From Buddleja alternifolia (taxonomy: Eukaryota > Streptophyta > Magnoliopsida > Lamiales > Scrophulariaceae): a stretch of DNA of 64,000 nt. Position 1 is the stretch's first letter; every line of letters begins with the position of its first letter. The DNA lies in NCBI GenBank assembly GCA_019426215.1, contig CM033397.1:25112480-25176479 (forward strand), given 5' to 3'. Position numbers and translations under genes: made by a program. Below are positions 33,793 to 45,469 of the stretch, one piece after another. The notes under the pieces were generated by a model. The model saw only the letters and a program-made list of their open reading frames with translations. It was not told the DNA's origin and did no database searches.

Positions 33793-36700
33793 TGGTGGTC
33801 TCAAGTGGCATACGAAAGGGTCTAGAAGGGGGGGGGGGGTTGAATAGACCTTGATGTTTTTTTCGACTTCAAAAATTTCGTATCACTTTTAAAGGTTAGA
33901 ACGCTTAGGAAGCTGAGCGCTTGGGTCAGACGCTACAGTAAAGATAACTTAGACTTAGTGATTTCGGCAATTTACCAAAGTAGGGTAATTCTTAGATCAC
34001 TTAATCAGGGTTAGCACAGCGGAAATAATTTTAAAGCTTTAGCGTTCGTTTAGGTTAAATAGTATCTTAGCAGATTTAGCTTGTCTTTTTCAGAATAGAT
34101 AAATAATATAAAACAAGACAATAATGAAAGTAAATGACACAAGATATATAAGGTTCACTGGGTGATGTAATCCCAGCTATGTCATTCTTCTCCTTTTTCA
34201 CTTGGAGGGAATTTACTAAGATAATTATCAAAGAATCACACATAATCTTCTACAAGGTAGTAAATAGGTGAAAATGATCTTGGGCTCCTTGATCACACAG
34301 ATTTCAGCACCAATGAAGATCTTATTCTACAAGCTTTTCTCACTCAGAAATACTGTTTGTAAGGGGTTTCAACAACTTTCTCACACAGATGAAAGGTTGA
34401 GGGTTTTATTACAAGGGTTTATTTGTTTTTGGAAACATCAAACAACTTGGAATATCTCAGTAAGAATTCAGGTTTCTTCTTTGGAAGATGTTTGAGATAT
34501 TTGTGACTGTATGGAATGTATGTAAAAAGCTTGAAGAATTTTGGTTATGGAGATTCTAATCTTTTCTTTGAAAGAGAATTTCAGCAGAGTTTTCTTGTGC
34601 ATGTACGTATTTCTCTATGGTGGTCCCAAGTGGCATATGAAAGGGTCTAGAAGGGGGGAGGGGGTTGAATAGACCCTGAAGCCTTTTTCGACTTCAATAA
34701 TTCGTCACTTTTAAAGATTAGAACGCTTAGGAAGCTGAGGGCTTGGGTCAGACGCTTCAGCAAAGATAACTTAGACTTAGTGATTTCAGCAATTTACCAA
34801 GGTAGGGTAATGCTTAGATCGCTTACTCAGGGTTAGCACAGCGAAAATGATTTTAAAGCTTTAGTGTTCGTTTAGGTTAAATAGTCGTGCTTGTCTTTTT
34901 CAAAGTAATTACGAAAATATAAAGTAAGACAATAATGAAAGTAAATGACACAAGATATATAAAGTTTACTGGGTGATATAATCTTAGCTACGTCCTTCTT
35001 CTCCTTTTCACTTGGAGGAAATTTACTAAAATGATTATCAAAGAATCACACAGAATCTTCTACAAGGTAGTAAATAGGTGAAAATGATCTCGGGCTCCTT
35101 GATCACATAGATTTCAGCACCAATGAAGATCGTCGTCTACAAGCTTCTCTCACTCAGAAATGCTGCCTGTAAAGGGTTTCAACAACTTTCTCACTTAGAT
35201 GAAAGGTTGAGGGTTTTATCACAAGGGTTTCTTTGTTTTTGGAAAGATCAAACAACTTGGAATATCTCAGTAAGAGTTTAGGTTTCTTCTTTGGAAGATG
35301 TTTGAGATATTTGTGACTGTATGGAATGTAAGTAAAAAGCTTGAAGAATTTTGGCTATGGGGATTCTAAGCTTTTTTTTGAAAGAGAATGTCAGCAGAGT
35401 TTTCTTGTGCATGTACGTATTTCTCTATGGTGGTCCCTAGTGGCATTCGAAAGGGTCTAAAAGGGGGGGGGTTGAATAGACCCTGAAGCCTTTTTCGACT
35501 TGAAAAATTCGTATCACTTTTAAAGATTAGAACGCTTAGGAAGCTGAGAGCTTGGGTCAGGCGCTTCAGCAAAGATAACTTAGACTTAGTGATTTCAGCA
35601 ATTTACCAAGTTAAGGTAATGCTTAGATCGCTTAATCAGGGTTAGCACATTGGAAATGATTTTAAAGCTTTAGCGTTCGTTTAGGTTAAATAGTCGCGCT
35701 TGTCTTTTTCAAAGTAATTAGGAAAATATAAAGTAAGACAATAATGAAAGTAATTGACACAGGATATATAAGTTTCACTGGGTGATGTAATCCCAGCTAC
35801 GTCCTTCTTGTCCTTTTCACTTGGAGAAAATTTACTAAGATGATTATCAAAGAATCACACAGAATCTTCTACAAGGTAGTAAATAGGTGAAAATGATCTC
35901 GGGCTCCTTGATCACACAGATTTCAGCACCAATGAAGATCGTCTTCTACAAGCTTCTCTCACTCAGAAATGCTGCCTGTAAAGGGTTTCAACAACTTTCT
36001 CACTCAGATGAAAGGTTGAGGGTTTTATCACAAAGGTTTGTTTGTTTTTGGAAAGATCAAACAACTTGGAATATCTCAGTAAGAGTTTAGGTTTCTTCTT
36101 TAGAAGATGTTTGAGATATTTGAGACTGTTTGGAATTTTTCTTGTGTATGTACATATATCTCTATCTCTGTGTGTATGTAGGGTTTGCTGGAAGGAGGTA
36201 TTTATAGGCAATTCTTGGGATCTGTCCGTTGAACACATGTGAGAGCGTGCCTTTCACGCGGCGCGTGATTATACCTTTTCTCTGACATTCCTGAAATCCT
36301 GCTGGTTTCGATTCGACGGGAGCAGCTGTAAACTCTGAGGTTCTGTCAGTCTAGTCAAAAGGTGGCCTGTCCACAAGTCATATTGGCTTATCACATTTAA
36401 TGCACTTATCAGGCATTTAATGCTTTTGAATTTATTTCCCGTTGGAAATAAATGTCCGTTGAATGATTGCATTTAAGTCCTTTATGACTTGAGGATTTAT
36501 TTTAGGTGAATTTGATACTGATCGCTAGAGTGCCTTGAGCGCTCGATCCATAAATCCTAAAATAGTCCTTTAGCGTTTGACAGACGTAAGGATAAATTTT
36601 CATCTTCTTCTGACTTCAGACGCTGATCTTCAACTTCTTCTCTAATAGACTCACCTAGAATTCTATTAGCGATGTGGTATCTAATACTTAGTCTAAAATC

Positions 36701-36853
36701 TACAAAGATAAAAATTACAAGCCTAACAAAATTACATACTTTCAAACGCTTATACAATTGATCTATAAAATATAAACTTACATTATATTTTGGAGTCTAA
36801 CACAAAAATCCTATCTTGTCATCATCAAAACATATAACATGAAAATTCTAACA
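33793..36853 (-). repeat. middle LTR zone: one full LTR plus two extra R-U5 units
   Basis: Three head-to-tail units begin on plus with TGGTGGTC: 33793-34617 (825 bp), 34618-35427 (810 bp) and 35428-36853 (1426 bp, full LTR ending TTCTAACA). The two short units both end at ...GTATTTCTCTA. In the intact LTR at 13681 that point lies about 32 nt downstream of the TATA box, where transcription should begin. Read on minus: U3-R-U5, R-U5, R-U5, primer site. The short units resemble the 13681 LTR at this junction; the full unit resembles the 51991 LTR. Confidence 0.85.
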
Positions 36854-37103
36854 ATTCCCCCCTTTTTGATGATGTCAAAACTTTAACTCATATAACTCTT
36901 TTATAATTTAAGAGTTCAAAGAAAAACCCAAATACATATAAGTTAGCGTTTGGAAAGTTAGATAAGTTAGTTAGTTGTTAGATTAACCGCAACAAGGTGT
37001 TTCAGCATTCAATCATCCATTCAAATAATTTCAAATAGAGTATACAAATGACTGTGCTGAGAGAAAATAACAACCAACTATAAAGATATGAAAAAGTGAG
37101 GCA
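36854..37103 (-). other. E3 polypurine tract and 3' non-coding region
   Basis: The complement of ATTCCCCCCTTTTT (36854-36867) is the purine tract next to the E3 3' LTR; AT-rich non-coding sequence follows up to the ORF2 stop. Confidence 0.7.
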
Positions 37104-39853
37104 TCATCTTCTTTGTCGCTTGGCCATTTCTTCTCCTTGATGGATTTCATTTGCTAAGTCCAGCGAGAGTCGATCAATATCTATCATGGTAGTGTACTGG
37201 ACTTCATCAAAGTCATGTCTTTTCTGTTTAGCTCTTTCCTTTAATTCTAAAAATCTTTCATCCCAATCTATTGGAGGGAGTCCAAGTTCTCGGATCAAGT
37301 CATGGTAAATGTCTTGTCTTCGATCATTGGTGGATTTCCAGTTTAAAGGCCTTCTAAGCGGTCCGGCATATGAGAAAAACCCATACTTTCTAAGAAATCG
37401 ATGTCTAAGTCTGGAAGCCTGTATCTGCCTAGATAATATCGTGGCTTGCGCTTCTTAGATAGCATTTTCTTTATACCTACTATTTCATCGAACATAGAAC
37501 GCCAGTGCTTATTATCGGTTTTGGAGATTGCCTTGGATGATTGATGCTTTTCTTTCTCATTTTTCCCCTTCTTGGCATCATCAAGAGAGGTTTTCAAATC
37601 AGCGATATCTTTGCGCAATAGCTAAACTTCATCAATGAGTAGAGCGACTTGTTGAGCGATACTTTGAGCAACTGCATCTGAAGAATTGTGCCTCTCAGTA
37701 TCAGCTGAAGCGCTCTGGGCCAAATGACGATTGAATTCTGAGGAGAGTCCACCGATTAGAGGTGATATGCTTTCCATGATGACAATAGTACTCTTGTTAG
37801 CAGCGTTGGAAATATCACGGCTTCGAGTGTCAGACACTATTTAGATTTGCCTATCAGCGGCGTCAAAAATCTTTGAGCAAGAACCCTTAATGTTACTTAG
37901 CGAGTTCCGTACTGCTTGTCTGAAATCTCGTGCGTCTGGATCACTGTCCGAATCCGAGTCCGAAGAAGAACGCTCAGGAGACGGAATGAGTTCGTAAGAG
38001 CTAGAAACTGTAGCCTTGCCTTTGGTTTTATCTATGATAAATGGCTCTTCAGGCTCTTTAGCAATTTCAGCATGAACTTCTTCTATCGCTTGATCCATGG
38101 ATGGATCTGCAATCGCTGACGGGGGCTCGACTACTGGTGCGCTAGAGGGATCTGGTAAAGAGGCCTCTGAAATTTGAGCGGCCTCCACAATAGGAGAATC
38201 TTCTATTTCAACAATTTTGATGGGAGGAGAAGGATTTGCAATAGTAATGACCCAGAGTGGGCTAATCGCTTCCATCCATGCCTTGAACTTATCAGGTTGG
38301 TCTGCGGAATAAAGAATATAGCGTTTTCGCGCTCTTCAGTGCTTAGTGCAAGTTACACTCCTTCTGGCAGATCAACTCTTGAAATATAAGAGTTATTGAA
38401 GTCCAAAATAAAAGGCATTAGTGCTTGAGCTGCTTCTTGGTCTACTGGCCTGATCAGCGATATTATCTTAGCCACTTGAATGTTTTGTTCACAAAAGAGC
38501 ACAGGGTAAAGATTGTATCCTCGGAAGTCGCTTAGCCCTAAATAGTGGTTGAAAGTGATATCCAACGCTTGGGCATTTTCTATCACGGCTCTTTTGTCTC
38601 GGTAGAATTTAGCAAACTCAGCGTGCTCATCTGCCACATTGACACGAATTTCACTGTGTCCTGGAAGAAGCGGCTATTTACTGGTGGAGGCTTCTTCGTT
38701 CAAATCTGGAAGAATGCGTTGAACAAACGCTTGACGAGGGTGAAACACATATCGTCCGCCTTGACTGACTAAGGCTAGCTGTTGATGGATGTAGCTTTCG
38801 ATAGGTTGCCTGTATCCTGGCAGATCGCTAACATTTCTAGCAATATGCTGATGATGTTGAAGTAAAAAGGTAGCAAACCCTCGGCGTCTGTATTCAATTC
38901 CAAATTCAAATAAGAATGGATATCTCACAAGTTCTTCAAGAGTATAGAAGTGTAAAACGAACTCTTCAGCCCATCTGGCTGTATTCATCATCCATCGCTT
39001 TCCAAGTTTATCAGCTTTCTTCTGTTTTTTTCTAGCTGCAAGAAACTTTTCAAAGCGTTCAATTTCTTCATCATAATCCTCAGCCAATAATCTTGCAAGG
39101 TATTCTCGGGCTTCATCTTCTCTCCAAGCGTTAACGGGACTAGGATGCCTAGCAACAACTGGTCCTTTTCCTTTCCACAATCTAATAGGTTTAGGGGATA
39201 GACCATTCTGAAGAGAATGAATGACTTTGGGGTCAACGGAGTATCCGATCCTGTTAAGAATTTATTCATCTGGATTCTTTGACCAATCACCCATATGGGG
39301 ATTCTTGATGACGATCTTATTCTGGCGCAAGGGATAAAAGGATTCTTCAGAATAGCCAGTAAAGTTGAAACGCTTCTCGTCAAATTCTATCATGTTGAAC
39401 GCTGGTCGCCGAATATACTCAAGGTGAGATTGAAGACGCTCAAGATTGTAGAGACCTAGGTCAGCGAATCGCTCGAAGAATTCAAACTTGTTAGAATTGG
39501 AAACATCAGCTCTATGGAGAATGGTTTGAAAGTTTATTTCTGATTCAGCAAGTGTCTGGGTGTCCCGTTCTAGCAGCATAATAAAATTGAACGTCTGCAT
39601 TGAATCCGCGAGGAAAGAAGTCTATGACACGGGGAGGAGATCCGGTTGGAGTGGGAATGATGGCAATAGATTCTGTTGGGATAGGGGCCACTTCTATTGA
39701 CCGCTCCTCATGCTCAGTCGCTTATGTGTCAGCGTCGGGAAGGAAGGACATGGGCTACTTTCTTAGCGATATCTACAACTATTTCCATATCCACATCCAA
39801 TTCAACAGGAATCTCGGAAGGTAAAGGTGCATCAGTGTCTTGTTCATCTTGAG
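37104..39853 (-). pseudogene. E3 ORF2, exon 3 to C-terminus
   Basis: The uninterrupted counterpart of E2 15427-16274 plus 23937-25828. Frames at 39600-39262, 39383-38988, 39180-38674, 38637-38353, 38275-37841, 37837-37622, 37618-37343 and 37298-37104 follow one another with small frame breaks. Landmarks: SNSNKFEFFERFADLGLYNL, IVIKNPHMGDW, RWMMNTARWAEEFVLHFYTL, IERFEKFLAARKKQKKADKL (basic helical), IADPSMDQAIEEVHAEIA, an acidic SDSDSDSDPD run, a coiled-coil-like part, and C-terminal KRQRR then stop. Replacements between E2 and E3 leave the landmarks intact. Function unknown. Confidence 0.62.
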
Positions 39854-39933
39854 CTGATACATGTAAGCGTTTGAGAAAAGCAAGCAAAATTTCTACTAAG
39901 TAGAAATTACAAATAAGATACTACAACACTTAC
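39854..39933 (-). other. ORF2 intron 2 in E3
   Basis: 80 nt, donor G|GTAAGT and acceptor CATGTATCAG|CTC, the same length and place as in E2. Confidence 0.7.
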
Positions 39934-40213
39934 CCTGAGGACTATCATCGACTTTGTCAGTCGCTTGATCTGTTTCAACAGTTGGTACAGTTTCCTCAGG
40001 CTCCGGGACCTCTTTATCAGGATCTAAATTGAGAAAAGAAGTGAGGGGATTAGCATGAATAGGTATATTCAAAGTCTCAAGAGTGTTAAGAGCATTTTGA
40101 ATATCCGCGTCAACTTCAGCTTGAAAACGAGCAGCCTTCTTAGAAAGAGTAGTTACTCTAGGCTCAGGAGAAAATTCAGGAATTGCGTCTGAAGAAGGAG
40201 GAGGAACACTCGA
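39934..40213 (-). pseudogene. E3 ORF2, fused exons 1-2 (cut by the island)
   Basis: Reads continuously from PSSDAIPEFSPEPRVTTLSK through ARFQAEVDADIQNALNTLE to EPEETVPTVETDQATDKVDD and then the intron 2 donor. No intron lies where E2 has intron 1. The upstream side is cut at about 40213 by the composite island; exon 1 resumes at 45470. Confidence 0.65.
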
Positions 40214-40610
40214 TGAGTAATGGATTAGACACCTCAGTCCTAGTAAAAAATATCTTTTAGATAGATTATATAATGCTATTATATTTTCCAAATTTGATTT
40301 AAAATCAGGATATTAGCAAATTCAGATTAATAAACCTGACAGGTATAAAACTGCTTTTAATGTTCCCATAGCACATTATGAATGGAATGTTGTACCCTTT
40401 GGTCTGAAGAATGCTGCTTCAGAATTTCAGAAAATAATGAATGATATTTTTACTCCATATAGTGAATTTATTAACAAAACTTACTATATCTCTTTAAGAA
40501 CAAAACCGCTACATGAGAGATGCATTTCCTTTTCTTTTTTTTGGGTAATATTATCTTTTCAAATAGAAGTTATGAAGAAGCATATTTGGACAAATAGATT
40601 TTAGGTATAT
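40214..40610 (+). pseudogene. endogenous pararetrovirus RT fragment (Caulimoviridae-like)
   Basis: About 130 codons on plus in one frame, read through one stop that replaces a Trp codon. Landmarks: WIRHLSPSKKYLLDRL, IFSKFDLKSGY, KTAFNVP, HYEWNVVPFGLKNAASEF, then MNDIFTPYSEF. This is the RT block up to just before the catalytic Tyr-x-Asp-Asp box, which is missing because the sequence departs from the RT pattern near 40485. The HYEW-x-V-x-PFGLKNA form is characteristic of caulimovirid RTs (petuvirus-like by my recollection) rather than copia; a gypsy origin is the main alternative. It is a short, dead relic with no LTRs or viral neighbours. Confidence 0.7.
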
Positions 40611-40708
40611 AAAAATTTTATGGGTCCTTAATTATGTACTTATGACTTTTTAAAAAAAAATAAGAAAATTAGAATAATTTGGAAAACATTTGAATTATGT
40701 TAACATAC
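40611..40708. other. AT-rich junction sequence in the island
   Basis: A/T-rich with a poly(A) run; no ORF. It joins the pararetrovirus fragment to the Sirevirus gag fragment. Confidence 0.4.
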
Positions 40709-41005
40709 TTAAGCAATAAGATCATTATCACCAATGGTTGTATAGAGAGCGATATGTCCAACATTATCCAAATTCACTCTGCGACGTTCATCTGCAGACC
40801 ATTCACTTTTGGGTTTTTCAACATAACCATCTGGGGTTTCCTTTGTGGTTGTAGGCGCACGAGTGATGACCTTCATGATTGGAATAGGTCCATCTGAAAT
40901 GATCTCACACATTTCATCATCACAAGAACATAAGTATGTAAAAACTTTGACCTTCCATGAGTCATAATTTGACTTGGTCAGCTTAGGTACTTTAGCAAAT
41001 GTCAT
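40709..41005 (-). pseudogene. Sirevirus gag N-terminus, subfamily B fragment
   Basis: 98 codons from MTFAKVPKLTKSNYDSWKVK, including CEIISDGPIPIMKVIT and TTIGDNDLIA. It matches the N-terminus of E2 gag with many replacements. It is cut off at about 40700 without a stop of its own type. With the primer site and LTR piece to its right it forms the 5' end of a deleted copia element. Confidence 0.8.
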
Positions 41006-41088
41006 GAAAAAATTTAAAGCAACTAGATTTTAAAAAAGATCTAAACAAGCTGTTATGCTTGGAAATTTGAAAATTTTCAACTTAAACC

Positions 41089-41384
41089 GTTCTGATACCA
41101 CTTATTGGTCCTAAGTGACATACGAAAGGGTCTATAGGGGGGGGGGAGGTTGAATAGACCTTGAAGTTTTCTTCAACTTCAAAAATGTCGTATTAAAAAA
41201 GTTTGGATGCTTAAGAATATAGACGCTTGGTTGAGCGTCTACTTGAAGACTGTTTTGTAGAAAGATAACTTAGTCTCAAGATTTGAACACTTAACCAAAT
41301 AAGGGCAAAGCATTCAGTTCTTTTATCAGCATTAGCAAAGCAAAAATATTTTAAGTCTTTTTTTGAAAAGGTTTAGCTTCACAA
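41089..41384 (-). repeat. Sirevirus subfamily B primer site and truncated LTR
   Basis: The primer site (complement of GTTCTGATACCA, one mismatch to tRNA-iMet) is followed two bases later by LTR sequence (41103-41384). This matches the E1 LTR from 8793 for about 280 bp, then stops abruptly where the LINE begins. Confidence 0.8.
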
Positions 41385-43757
41385 CAGATTGTCTCAATTG
41401 GAGATGGAGAAGGGAATTTGCTCACTGAATATGTCAAGTAACACAACACTTTATCGACTATTATCAGAAACTGTTGGGATCAAATAGTCAAATTCAGGAT
41501 GTTGAAATGAATATCTTGGAGGCTGGACCAAGACTTGATTTGGAGACACAATTGGAGATGATTAAAACTTTCACCAAAGATGAGATAAGAACGGCCATGT
41601 TTGGGATAATTGCAAATAAGAGCCTTGGGCCTGATGGGTTTGGAAGTGGTTTCTTTAAAGTAGCTTGTCCAATTGTGGGAGAGGAGATCACAAATGTTGT
41701 GCTTGATTTTTTAGATCTGGAAAAATGTTAGAGCAAGTCAACAATACATTGCTATCCCTAATTCCAAAGGTGGAGAGTCCTCAAATAGCCAGTGAATTCA
41801 GGCCAATAGCCTGCTGTAGTACTATTTATAAATGCATCTCAAAACTGATTACTGCAAAATTAGAAAAGGTGCTCCCTTCACTGATCGATGAAAATCAAGG
41901 GGCTTTCATTAAAGGGAGATCTATTATAGACAATGTCCTCATCACTTAAGAATTAATCAGATTATACAATAGGAAGAGTGCTTCTCCTAGATGTCTAATG
42001 AAAATAGACATTAGGAAAGCTTATGATTCAGTTGAATGGGGGGGGGGGGTTTGAGGAAGTTATTGGAGGGATTGAGATTTCCACAGAAATTTACACAGTG
42101 GGTGATGGAATGTGTAACTACTGTTACTTTCACTTTGGTTTTAAATGGTGAGAATCATGGTTTTTTTCAAGGAAGAAAGGGACTAAGGCAAGGTGACCCA
42201 ATATGACATTTGCTTTTTGTGATAATTATGGACTACCTAACAAGGACTATGAAGCTAATGGCACAAAATTCTGCTTTTAGGTTCCATCCAGCTTGTAAAC
42301 AGTTGAAGCTTACTAACATATGCTTTGCAGATGATTTGATGATCTTCTGCAAAGCTACTAAAGATTCTGTTCAACTCATATGGGATACTTTCACGAGATT
42401 CTCATAAACATCAGGATTATATGCCAATCAGAGTAAGTCCAATATCTATGTAAGCGGGGCCTCTCAAAGTACTAGACAGGAGATACTGGCTATTACAGGA
42501 TTAATGAAGGAAGTTTCCCAATTAGGAACTTGGGGGTTTCACTTTTCCCCACAAAATGTTCTAGAATGGATTACATGAGTTTGATGGATAAAATTACAGC
42601 TAGACTATCATGTTGGGCGTCTAGGAATTTGTCCTATGCTGGAAGAGTGCAACTAATAAAATATGTCCTCTTTTCACTCCCTGTATATTGGACCCCAATA
42701 TTTATTCTACCTCTGTCAGTTGTGATGTTAGTTGAGAGACATTGCAGAGAATTCTTGTGGGGTAAAACTGAAAACCAAAGTAAAAAGATGGCCCTTCTGA
42801 GTTGGGACACAGTGTGCACAATAAAGAAATATAGGGTTTTGAATATGAAGTACTGTAACATATGGAATACTGTAACAGTAGAAAAATAAATTTGGGCTTT
42901 ATCTCAGAAAAAAAGATACATTATGGGTGAAGTAGATTGGGACTCTCTACTTAAAAGATCAACAATTATTTAGAGTCTACCACATGATTTTAGTTGGGTG
43001 TGGAGAAAACTTGATAAAGTGAAGAGGGAATTAAGGGATGGTTACTTGCAAAATAGATGGCAGTACACTCCTAATGTAAAAGTGGTTATGATTGGTTGAG
43101 GGGTACGTACACAAACAGTGTTTCGAGATGCTCGAATTGTGTGGTGTAAAATGAACATTCCTAAGCATTCTTTTTCTCACTAAGGACAGATTGAAGAAGT
43201 TCATTACTATCCCTGACCGTAGTAGTGTGATTTTTGGTGAAGGGGACCAGATGGAAACACTGGCTCATTTATTCTTTTCTTATGTGTGGGCTAAACAACT
43301 TCTTAAAAGAGTAATGCAATGGCTCAGGGTAAATACGCGACCTACCTGTTTTAACTGATGGCAAAGTTGGCTTAAGTATGCTTTCAGATTTTGGAGGCTT
43401 AGTCAAGATGTAATTATAGCTGAAGTGGCTGGTACAATATACAAGATATGGGGGAGCGCAACAATTTTTTTTTTAAACAAACTGAAACAAATATTGATAC
43501 TGTTTTTGAAGTGCTGAAGATGGAGTTACAGATGCGAATTAAAGGTTGCCAACCTTGACATATGAGCAGTAGAGATAGAAGATATTTAGATAGTATTTTG
43601 AGTTAATGTCCTTTTTTGAGATGAAATTGTAAAGTTGAGTTTTTGTTGGGCATTCTGAGTGTTAGTAGATAGACTTCATTATGTGCCTTTTTTGTGCACA
43701 ATTTTGTTTGTTTGGTTTATAAAGTCTTTCTTTACACCTAAAAAAGAGAAAGAAAAA
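41385..43757 (+). mobile_element. 5'-truncated L1-type LINE, decayed
   Basis: The plus-strand RT begins inside the protein: TKDEIRTAMFGIIANKSLGP, DGF, IPKVESPQIASEFRPIACCS, ENQGAFIKGRSIIDNVLIT, IDIRKAYDSVEW, GLRQGDP, then NICFADDLMIFCKA with the FADD catalytic box. These are the standard plant L1 RT motifs. After RT come ARLSCWASRNLSYAGRVQLI and a zf-RVT-like RDARIVWCKMNIPKHSF. The endonuclease domain is absent (5' truncation). There are many frameshifts and stops and a G-homopolymer at about 42040-42050. The 3' end runs through GTTTATAAAGTCTTTCTTTA into an A-rich tail. No matching target duplication was found. Confidence 0.85.
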
Positions 43758-44993
43758 ATTGCATTCTATACCCCTGTGAAATTCGAAACTTGCATGAAAC
43801 CCACCTGCGTTAAAAAAATAGCTGCTAATGCCCCTATGTTAAAAAGAACCCTGCCCAGAAACCCATGTCCTTCACAAACTAACGGAGAGTGTAGTTCACG
43901 CGCTCAAGCTGAGATTTGGATAATTTTTATGCGAAATATATGTCTTAAATTACATTTTTATCCCTCTAATTTAAATAGAAAAAATAAAGAAAGGGGTGGT
44001 GAGGCACATTGGGTAGGATACGTGGGTTTGGGTTACCTAAACCCACCCATTTCAAAAGCACGTTGGGTAGGATACATGAGTTTGGACTTTAGGTAACCTA
44101 AACCCACCCATTTATATTTTTTCTTTCCTTTTTTTCCCCATTCCACCCTTCTTCCCTGTCAACCATCCCCCTAACTTGTCACCACCCACCGCCATACATA
44201 ACCTGCCCCACATCATCGCTAGCCACATCGCCATCCATCCCTCACTTTTTCGTCACCACCACGGCACACACGCACCTCCCTTTCTCTCATTTCTACCACC
44301 ATACCGCCACCTTGCACCTTCCTCTCTTCATTGTCATATCTACTTCCACCGCCTCCCTAGCAACACCTCCCTCCCTCACATTTTTGCACCATCGCGTCGC
44401 CGCCTGTCATCTATCTTTCACTTCCAGATCCGCCACTCAAAATTTTTGCCACCGCCTGTTATCTCTTCTTCACTTCTAAATTCACTACCTGTCTTCCTCT
44501 GTCACTTCCAGATCCGCCCGATGCCCCACCTCAGATTTCTCCGGTGCTTGCTCTCCCTCACTCACCTCACTTCAGATCTGCCACCACGCCGTTCACCGCC
44601 ATCAGCTCCGCCACTCTGCCTCGCCATGTCTCACATTTTTTATTTTTTTATTTTCTGGTTTTCTTTCCCTGAATTTTCCTAAAATTGTAATATTTTTTTT
44701 ATTTTTTGATTTTTTTGAATTTAATCTTTTTCAATTTTTTCTAGTTTTTTTTTATCAAAGGTTGAGAATAAACGATCCAGTGGCCCAAATTAAATACTAA
44801 TAAACATGATTAGTGAAATTTAGGGGCATAATAGGCATTCCACCAAAAATACTAACAGCGCTAGTCTTAATTAACGGCGAGGGAGCGTGTGCAAATGAAA
44901 TATAAACACAGAGGTTTCTGCGGCTATTTTTCTAACACAGGGCAGTTTTGTGCAGATAAATAATAACAGAGGGGGAAAATATGCAATTTTCCC
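43750..44993. mobile_element. possible non-autonomous MULE-like element with long imperfect TIRs
   Basis: The left end (GAAAAAATTGCATTCTATAC..., with AAAAAAATAGCTGC about 60 nt in) is an imperfect inverted copy of the right end (complement of ...GGCTATTTTTCTAAC...GCAATTTTCCC, ending at 44993). The form GGGAAAATTGCA is usual for Mutator-like termini. The interior has a duplicated TTGGGTAGGATAC block (about 44010 and 44063) and a C/T-rich tract (44150-44640). No transposase. A-rich flanks (left AAAAAGAGA, right AAAAACAAA) are a weak 9-bp duplication candidate. Confidence 0.5.
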
Positions 44994-45469
44994 AAAAACA
45001 AAATTGAATATTTCTAAAATGGTGTTTGAAGGATGAAACCAACATATTTTAAAACCTTAGGATAATTTTGCTACCCAAATGAAACTTAAGAGTTTGAAAT
45101 AAAAGTTTCTCTTAACTAATAAGAACAAAAGACTAACATGCCCTTTTTTTTTCAAAAATCAAAATGGAAATGTGGTTGGAATGATGATATTGAGAAATTT
45201 TAGAAGTTTACGAATGATTTTGCTGCTACGTAGAAACCTCAGGGATGAAAGTGATTTTTTCCCCTTGGGGTGGTCCTTCAATTTTGAATTAAAAAAGTAA
45301 CTTTCACTTATAATATGTTGGATACTAAAAATTATCAAAATATCATCAAATGACCTAATAAAAAAAATAAAAAATGAGGCATCCATAATTAAAAATTCTA
45401 GAAATATAACTCTAGACTCCGAAACAATATCCTCTTGATTAGCCGTGAATTCCCTTTGTGACTTAAAAT
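44994..45469. other. unclassified sequence at the right end of the island
   Basis: No motif recognised. A minus-strand frame (45159-45494) has hydrophobic runs but no family signature and crosses the junction with E3. Confidence 0.4.

Noticed and set aside
35887..36090. Recurrent plus-strand ORF starting MKMISGSLITQISAP (also 34268-34495 and 52375-52578)
   Set aside because: Antisense frame within R-U5 of the Sirevirus LTRs; conserved only as part of the repeated LTR.
44176..44682. 168-codon plus-strand ORF rich in His, Pro and Ser
   Set aside because: Product of a C/T-rich low-complexity tract; no start context, domain or conservation that would support a gene.
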